NCBI GenBank assembly: GCA_965218945.1
Contig: OZ244718.1
Span: 1,550,001 to 1,614,000, forward strand
Length of the DNA: 64,000 bases
DNA from: DAOUJW01 sp965218945
GTDB taxonomy: Bacteria; Chloroflexota; Dehalococcoidia; Lucifugimonadales; UBA2985
Direction of reading: 5' to 3'
How positions within the stretch are numbered: position 1 is the stretch's first letter; each line of letters opens with the position of its first letter. Both the position numbers and the translations under genes were made by a program. The notes below the pieces were generated by a model that made no database searches, was not told the origin of the DNA, and saw only the letters and a list, made by a program, of their open reading frames with translations. Shown piece after piece: positions 59,643 through 64,000 of the stretch.

Positions 59643-61997
59643 CTAGCCTCCGTTCCGCGTGTCCTGGATAGCCCGCCACACCTTTTCGGGCGTCAACGGC
59701 ATATCGATACGGGTGATTCCCAAGGGCCGCAGTGCGTCCATCACCGCGTTGTAGACCGTGGGCGTAGAGGCGATGGTCCCGGCCTCGCCCACGCCCTTCA
59801 CCCCAAGAGGGTGGTGCGGCGATGGCGTGGAGTTGGACTGCACCACTATGTCCGGCAGGCCGTCCGCTCGCGGCAGGGCGTAGTCCAGCATGGTCCCCGT
59901 CAGGGGTTGGCCGTCGTCGTCATAGACGACGCCCTCCCACAGCACCGGCCCCACTCCCTGAGCGACGCCGCCGTGCACCTGGCCTTCCACGATCATCGGG
60001 TTGATCTGCACGCCGCAATCGTCGACTGCGTAGTACCGCTGCAGGTCAATCTGGCCCGTAGACGGGTCTACCTCGACCACCGCCAGGTGCGCGCCGAAGG
60101 GGTAGGTAAAGTTCGGCGGGTCGTAGAACGCGCTCGCCTCCAGGCCCGGCTCCATGCCCTCCGGCATATCCCAGGCCACGTTTGCCATGAGCGCAATGTC
60201 CTGTATAGTCTTGTGCTGGTCGGGAGACCCTCTCACGAAGAATCGACCGTCCTCGTACTCAATATCCTCGGTGGCGGCCTCCAGCAGGTGCGCCGCCAGG
60301 GCCTTGGACTTGTCCTTGATCTTGCGCGTCGCCATCGTCACCGCCGCGCCCGACACCGCCGTCGTGCGGCTGCCATAGGTGCCCCAGCCCATCGGCGTCA
60401 GGTCCGTATCGCCGTGGATGATCTCAACGTCGTCCACGTCCACACCCACCTCCCCCGCCAAAATCTGGGCGAAGGTGGTCTCCTCCCCCTGGCCGTGCGG
60501 CGAGGAGCCAATCATCACGTTCACCTTGCCCGTGGGGTGGAAGCGAACGATGGCGCTCTCCCACAGCCCACCCTGGAAGCCGACCGCGCCCGCCACCTGC
60601 GAAGGGCCAAGCCCGCATATCTCCACGTATGTGGAGACGCCGATGCCAACGTAGCGGCCCGCCTGGCGCGCCCGCTCCTGCTCCTCACGAAGCGAGGAGT
60701 AGCCCGCGGCGTTCAGGCAGGTTTCCAGCGTTGCCTCGTAGTCACCGCTGTCGTAGGTGAGGCCCGTTGCAACGTCGTGTCCGTTCTCGAATTTTGGTAT
60801 GAGGTTCTTCCGGCGAAGCTCAACCGGGTCCACTCCCAGCTTCGCCGCCAGGAGATCCACCAGACGCTCTATCAGCGTTGTCGCCTCTGGGCGACCGGCA
60901 CCGCGGTAGGCGTCGACCGGTGTGCCGTTGTTGAACACCCCGTAGATGGTCCCGCTGATGTTCGGTATGTCGTATGCGCCCGAGTACATCAGCCCGTGCA
61001 AAATGGTCGGGACGCCCGGGCCGGCGGTCGAGAGATACGCGCCAAGCCCCGCGTACACCGTGGTGCGGAGGCCCGTTATCTTCCCGTCCGCGGTGGCCGA
61101 CATCTCCACCTCTTCGACGTGGTCGCGGCCCTGGGAGGTGGCCAGGTAATTCTCGCTACGGGTCTCAGTCCACTTCACGGGTACGCCCAGACGCATTGAG
61201 CAGAACGACGCGATGGCCTCGTCCGGGTAGTACGGGATCTTGCTCCCGAATCCTCCGCCAACCTCCGGCGCAATCACCCGTACCTTGTGCTCCGGCACTC
61301 CCGTCACAACCGACGTGAGGAACCGCGCGATGTGCGGGTTCTGCGATGTGCTCCACAGCGTCAGCTCGCCCGTCGGCGCAACCCACTGAGCGATTGCCGA
61401 GCGCGGCTCCATCGGGTTGGCGATGAGCCTCGGTAGCGTGATGACGTCGCTGACGGTAACGTCCGCCTCAGCGAATGCCGCGTCCGCGTCGCCGCCGGCC
61501 ACCGCCCACGTGAAAGCGATGTTATTGGGAGCGTCGTCGTGAAGCTGCGGCGCGCTGTCCTGCGCGGCCGCTTTTGGGTTGAGGACGGCGTCCAGCGGCT
61601 CATACTCCACCACGATGTGCTCCAGAGCGTCCTCCGCCTGATAGCGGGTCTCCGCAACCACCACCGCAATCGCGTCGCCGACGTAGCGCACCCTGTCTTT
61701 GGCAATGGCGGGATGCGCAGGCGTCTTCAGGTCCGAGTTGGGAATCAGCCACGCGCAGGGAATCCCGTTCAGCGCCCCCTCCGTGTCTGCGCCCGTATAC
61801 ACCGCGATGACGCCCGGCTGTTTCGCGGCCCCACTGGTGTCGACGGACCTGATGTTCGCGTGGGCGTACATACTGCGAAGGATCGCCGCATGCGCCATGC
61901 CGGGCAGCTTGATGTCGTCCGTGTAGGACGCACGCCCTGTGATGAGCCTGGGGTCCTCACGGCGACGAATGCCGGAGCCGAATGATCGTGTAGTCAT
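59643..61997 (-). CDS. coxL: Molybdenum hydroxylase large subunit, form II CoxL-like
   Basis: A 784-residue molybdopterin-cytosine-dinucleotide-binding subunit of the xanthine dehydrogenase family. The active-site loop is AYRGAGR (residues 363-369), not the AYRCSFR loop of form I CO dehydrogenase. It belongs to form II, whose substrate is often unknown. The base-catalyst Glu lies in GVKGVGEAGTI, and the MCD-contact motif in EVGGGFGSK is present. It forms a heterotrimer with CoxM and CoxS. Order S-L-M differs from the M-S-L order of form I operons and fits form II. Confidence 0.92.
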   Translation of the reverse strand: MTTRSFGSGIRRREDPRLITGRASYTDDIKLPGMAHAAILRSMYAHANIRSVDTSGAAKQPGVIAVYTGADTEGALNGIPCAWLIPNSDLKTPAHPAIAKDRVRYVGDAIAVVVAETRYQAEDALEHIVVEYEPLDAVLNPKAAAQDSAPQLHDDAPNNIAFTWAVAGGDADAAFAEADVTVSDVITLPRLIANPMEPRSAIAQWVAPTGELTLWSTSQNPHIARFLTSVVTGVPEHKVRVIAPEVGGGFGSKIPYYPDEAIASFCSMRLGVPVKWTETRSENYLATSQGRDHVEEVEMSATADGKITGLRTTVYAGLGAYLSTAGPGVPTILHGLMYSGAYDIPNISGTIYGVFNNGTPVDAYRGAGRPEATTLIERLVDLLAAKLGVDPVELRRKNLIPKFENGHDVATGLTYDSGDYEATLETCLNAAGYSSLREEQERARQAGRYVGIGVSTYVEICGLGPSQVAGAVGFQGGLWESAIVRFHPTGKVNVMIGSSPHGQGEETTFAQILAGEVGVDVDDVEIIHGDTDLTPMGWGTYGSRTTAVSGAAVTMATRKIKDKSKALAAHLLEAATEDIEYEDGRFFVRGSPDQHKTIQDIALMANVAWDMPEGMEPGLEASAFYDPPNFTYPFGAHLAVVEVDPSTGQIDLQRYYAVDDCGVQINPMIVEGQVHGGVAQGVGPVLWEGVVYDDDGQPLTGTMLDYALPRADGLPDIVVQSNSTPSPHHPLGVKGVGEAGTIASTPTVYNAVMDALRPLGITRIDMPLTPEKVWRAIQDTRNGG

Positions 61998-62000
61998 GGC

Positions 62001-62474
62001 CTAACCGCCTCTCATCGCGCCGGCGGCGTCTTCAATCGCCAGAACGATATTTTGATAGCCGGTGCATCGGCAGATGTTGCCCTCCAGGCCGTGGCGTATC
62101 TCCTCGCGCGTCGGCGACGGGTTCTTTCGAAGCAGCTCATCCGCCGCCATAATCATTCCAGGTGTGCAGAACCCGCATTGCAGGCCGTGCTTGTTCCAGA
62201 ACGCCTCCTGTAGCGGGTGCAGGTCGACCCCGTCCGAGAGCCCCTCGATTGTCCTGACGGTGCTGCCCGACGCCTGAGCGGTGAGGACAGTGCACGCCTT
62301 CGCCGCCACCCCGTCCAACTGCACTGTGCATGCGCCGCACTGGCTTGTGTCGCATCCCACCTTCGTGCCCGTCAGCCCTGCGTTCTCCCGGATGAAGTGA
62401 ACAAGCAGCTGACGCGGTTCAACCTCCCCGGTGTAAGTCTTTCCGTTGATGGTAATTTCCACTGGAATGTTCAC
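62001..62474 (-). CDS. coxS: Molybdenum hydroxylase 2Fe-2S (small) subunit, CoxS-like
   Basis: A 157-residue iron-sulfur subunit. The N-terminal plant-type cluster uses GCDTSQCGACTVQ with a further Cys in AKACTV. The C-terminal cluster uses HGLQCGFCTPGM and GNICRCTGYQN. It lies 3 bp upstream of coxL and is the first gene of the operon. The start is GTG at 62472-62474 with a GGGGGTGAT sequence upstream. Confidence 0.95.
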   Translation of the reverse strand: MNIPVEITINGKTYTGEVEPRQLLVHFIRENAGLTGTKVGCDTSQCGACTVQLDGVAAKACTVLTAQASGSTVRTIEGLSDGVDLHPLQEAFWNKHGLQCGFCTPGMIMAADELLRKNPSPTREEIRHGLEGNICRCTGYQNIVLAIEDAAGAMRGG

Positions 62475-62622
62475 AATGCATCACCCCCATAGACACGCTT
62501 TCCGGGGCCTTGCGCACGCCTGCCCTGGTCGCGGGAAGTGTAGCAAAAGCAGCCTGTAATGACAAGGGAATGCACGCCTCAGACCGACTGGGGCGGGGGG
62601 TTCGATGACTGGCGATGTGCCC

Positions 62623-62651
62623 CTGCACAATGCACGCGCTCCATGCTATAG
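62623..62651 (+). promoter_or_regulatory. Promoter of coxG, probably leaderless
   Basis: CTGCAC (62623-62628) and TATAGT (62646-62651) lie 17 bp apart, with an extended TGC before the -10. The ATG at 62659 is seven bases after the -10, so the mRNA would have little or no leader. Confidence 0.55.
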
Positions 62652-62658
62652 TTCTTCC

Positions 62659-63093
62659 ATGAAAATCAACGGGACATACCGCTTCGATGCCCCTCCCGAA
62701 CGCGTCTGGGACGCTCTCCTGGACCCCGCCGTGGTGAGCGAGTGCATCCCGGGCGCCCACAAGTTCACCATCGTCTCGCCCGACAACTACGAGATCGAGG
62801 TAGGCGTCAAAGTGGGCGTCTTCTCAGGCTCATTCAACGGCACGCTGGTAATCTCCGAAAAGGACGCCCTCTCTTCATACCGGATGAGGGTCAAGGGCTA
62901 CGGCCCGATGACGAACCTGACCGGCGAGGCCGTGGTCTCCCTCACGCCGGAAGGCGACGCGACCTCCGTCACCTTTGACGGCGACGTGACGGTAACGGGC
63001 GCGCTCGTGAGGGTCGGCCAGCGGTTCATGAGCAGCGCAGCCCAGTCCCAGTTCGACCGCTTCTTTGAGCGCCTGCGCGAGAAGGTGGGGTAG
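62659..63093 (+). CDS. coxG: CoxG-like SRPBCC-domain protein
   Basis: A 144-residue SRPBCC (START-like) protein of the CO-dehydrogenase subunit G family: YRFDAPPERVWDALLDP, then VSECIPGAHKF, and GEAVVSLTPEGDATSV. It lacks the C-terminal extension used for membrane tethering in some CoxG proteins, so membrane recruitment is uncertain. It is divergent from coxS across a 184-bp gap and thus belongs with the cox cluster. The ATG at 62659 is chosen; upstream in-frame codons lack similarity. Confidence 0.9.
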   Translation: MKINGTYRFDAPPERVWDALLDPAVVSECIPGAHKFTIVSPDNYEIEVGVKVGVFSGSFNGTLVISEKDALSSYRMRVKGYGPMTNLTGEAVVSLTPEGDATSVTFDGDVTVTGALVRVGQRFMSSAAQSQFDRFFERLREKVG

Positions 63094-63158
63094 GAGAGCA
63101 GGGGAGGTGGAGGGCACCATCCCTAGCTTGAGGCCTTCTCCTCAATTGCCATAGTAAG

Positions 63159-64000
63159 ATGGATACACAAGTAGGAAACACTTACGAAGTAGCACTATCT
63201 TTCGCAGGCGAGCAGCGTGGGTACGTTGAAGAAGTAGCACGGACCCTCCAAAGTCGAGACATAGCTGTGTTCTACGATGAATTCGAAAAGATACAGCTTT
63301 GGGGCAAATCCCTAGCGGAGGAATTGCAGGCTGTATACGAGCACAGAGCTAACTTGGTGGTGTTTTTTGTATCCAAGGCATGGGTGGATAAGGCATGGCC
63401 ACGGCAGGAGCGGAGAGCGGCTCTCAGCCGAGCAGTTCTGGAACGAAGAGAGTTTGTCCTACCGGTCCGCTTTGATGACACACCGGTTCCAGGACTATCT
63501 GAAGACATCTCATATGTTAGTGCAAAAGAACACTCGCCTGCCGAGCTCGCTTCTATGATTGCCGAGAAGCTCGGGATTATGCCCTTCGCTGGCAAGGCCT
63601 CGGATGTACCGCCCCCTCGGATGACATCTTTTGTAGGCGAGGCTGTGTTCAACTACAGCAACCATAACGGACGGTACGTCATTGGGCGTGAAACTTTGGA
63701 ATTTGAAACCAAGTGGAGCAAGGCGAGCAACGTTAGCATATATGTTCTCAACGATCCACCCTCCATTAACGGCGTCGCCCTCGGTCCCCTAGAATGGACG
63801 GACATTTCCCAAGTGGTCAATGCCGCAACCTTGGATTACACTTCCCGCTCTAGAACTCCACGTGTCGGACAGATTGTGTTGTTTCGAAACAAACACGGAT
63901 TTTACGCCGCTGTGCGCCTGTTGGAGATCAAGGACGACACCCGGGGAGACGACCACGACGAGCTACGTATCCAATATGCAATACAGGCTGATGGATCGGA
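63159..64000 (+). CDS. TIR-domain protein (3' truncated by window edge)
   Basis: An open frame of 280 codons with no stop before the window ends. Residues ~8-140 form a bacterial TIR domain: YEVALSFAGEQRGYVEEVA, then FYDEFEKIQLWGKSL, then NLVVFFVSKAWVDKAWPRQE. The acidic residues before LWGK are candidates for NADase catalysis. Residues ~155-280 (SFVGEAVFNYSNHNGRYVIG onward) are beta-rich and not recognised. Bacterial TIR proteins often act as NAD-consuming immune effectors. No partner is visible upstream, and the downstream context is missing. Confidence 0.82.
   Translation, partial: MDTQVGNTYEVALSFAGEQRGYVEEVARTLQSRDIAVFYDEFEKIQLWGKSLAEELQAVYEHRANLVVFFVSKAWVDKAWPRQERRAALSRAVLERREFVLPVRFDDTPVPGLSEDISYVSAKEHSPAELASMIAEKLGIMPFAGKASDVPPPRMTSFVGEAVFNYSNHNGRYVIGRETLEFETKWSKASNVSIYVLNDPPSINGVALGPLEWTDISQVVNAATLDYTSRSRTPRVGQIVLFRNKHGFYAAVRLLEIKDDTRGDDHDELRIQYAIQADGS

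Noticed and set aside
59622..61199. 525-codon plus-strand open frame opposite coxL
   Set aside because: It is antisense to coxL, Arg/His/Val-rich and has no family features.
59643..61997. Form I aerobic CO dehydrogenase
   Set aside because: The diagnostic AYRCSFR loop is absent; the loop reads AYRGAGR.

Overview
The window looks like GC-rich chromosomal DNA of a bacterium, most plausibly a member of the Chloroflexota (Dehalococcoidia/SAR202-like). This is an inference from gene content: several class III CoA-transferases, a CO-dehydrogenase-like cox cluster, two PAC2-family proteins, OFA-type MFS carriers, glycine betaine uptake genes and families of small palindromic repeats. No rRNA or other decisive marker is present. 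Genes occur on both strands in short operons.

Positions 1-18.7 kb are mostly housekeeping and metabolism: a 5'-truncated isoleucyl-tRNA synthetase, a DUF418 membrane protein, a stand-alone HsdR_N-like nuclease-fold protein, two adjacent CaiB/BaiF CoA-transferases, a cysteine synthase, an AAA/DUF4143 ATPase behind a five-unit repeat array, citramalate synthase behind a T-box leader, a DUF2442-XRE/DUF4160 pair, PAC2, YebC, a methyltransferase and UvrB. An IS1182-family element follows (18856-20576). Positions 21-27 kb hold a membrane protein, a DUF58 protein, a transglutaminase-like protein and a MoxR ATPase, then FabI. Positions 27.8-35.8 kb hold a small-multidrug-export-like protein, a DUF6391-like protein, an SRAP protein, tRNA-Arg(UCU), Pol IV, an S51 peptidase, a chromate transporter and two MFS carriers. 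Positions 36-39 kb are a zinc/manganese-type ABC importer, followed by a second PAC2 gene and an 893-residue tandem CoA-transferase.

Positions 43-48 kb are an accessory stretch: a Kelch-type lipoprotein, a frameshifted HicB, a second DUF4160/DUF2442 pair and a large leucine-rich-repeat lipoprotein. A peroxiredoxin, a SulP transporter and ProW/ProX follow. Positions 53.2-56.4 kb are a mobile and toxin-antitoxin patch: DUF433 with a decayed partner, a REP-associated transposase (RAYT) gene split by a second IS1182-family element, and an intact HicAB pair. Positions 56.4-63.1 kb are a cox-type molybdenum hydroxylase cluster (coxS-L-M-D-E, with coxG divergent). The window ends inside a TIR-domain gene.

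The main observations are these. Both IS1182-type elements sit at the centre of the same genomic palindrome with a CGCG duplication, and one of them interrupts a RAYT gene whose frame is restored exactly on in-silico excision. The two adjacent CoA-transferases correspond to the two halves of the fused 893-residue protein, and the same half lacks the catalytic Asp in both. The transglutaminase-like protein has Ser in place of the catalytic Cys. The AAA/DUF4143 gene carries a 22-23 bp operator-like repeat array. The TIR protein has an unrecognised C-terminal region.
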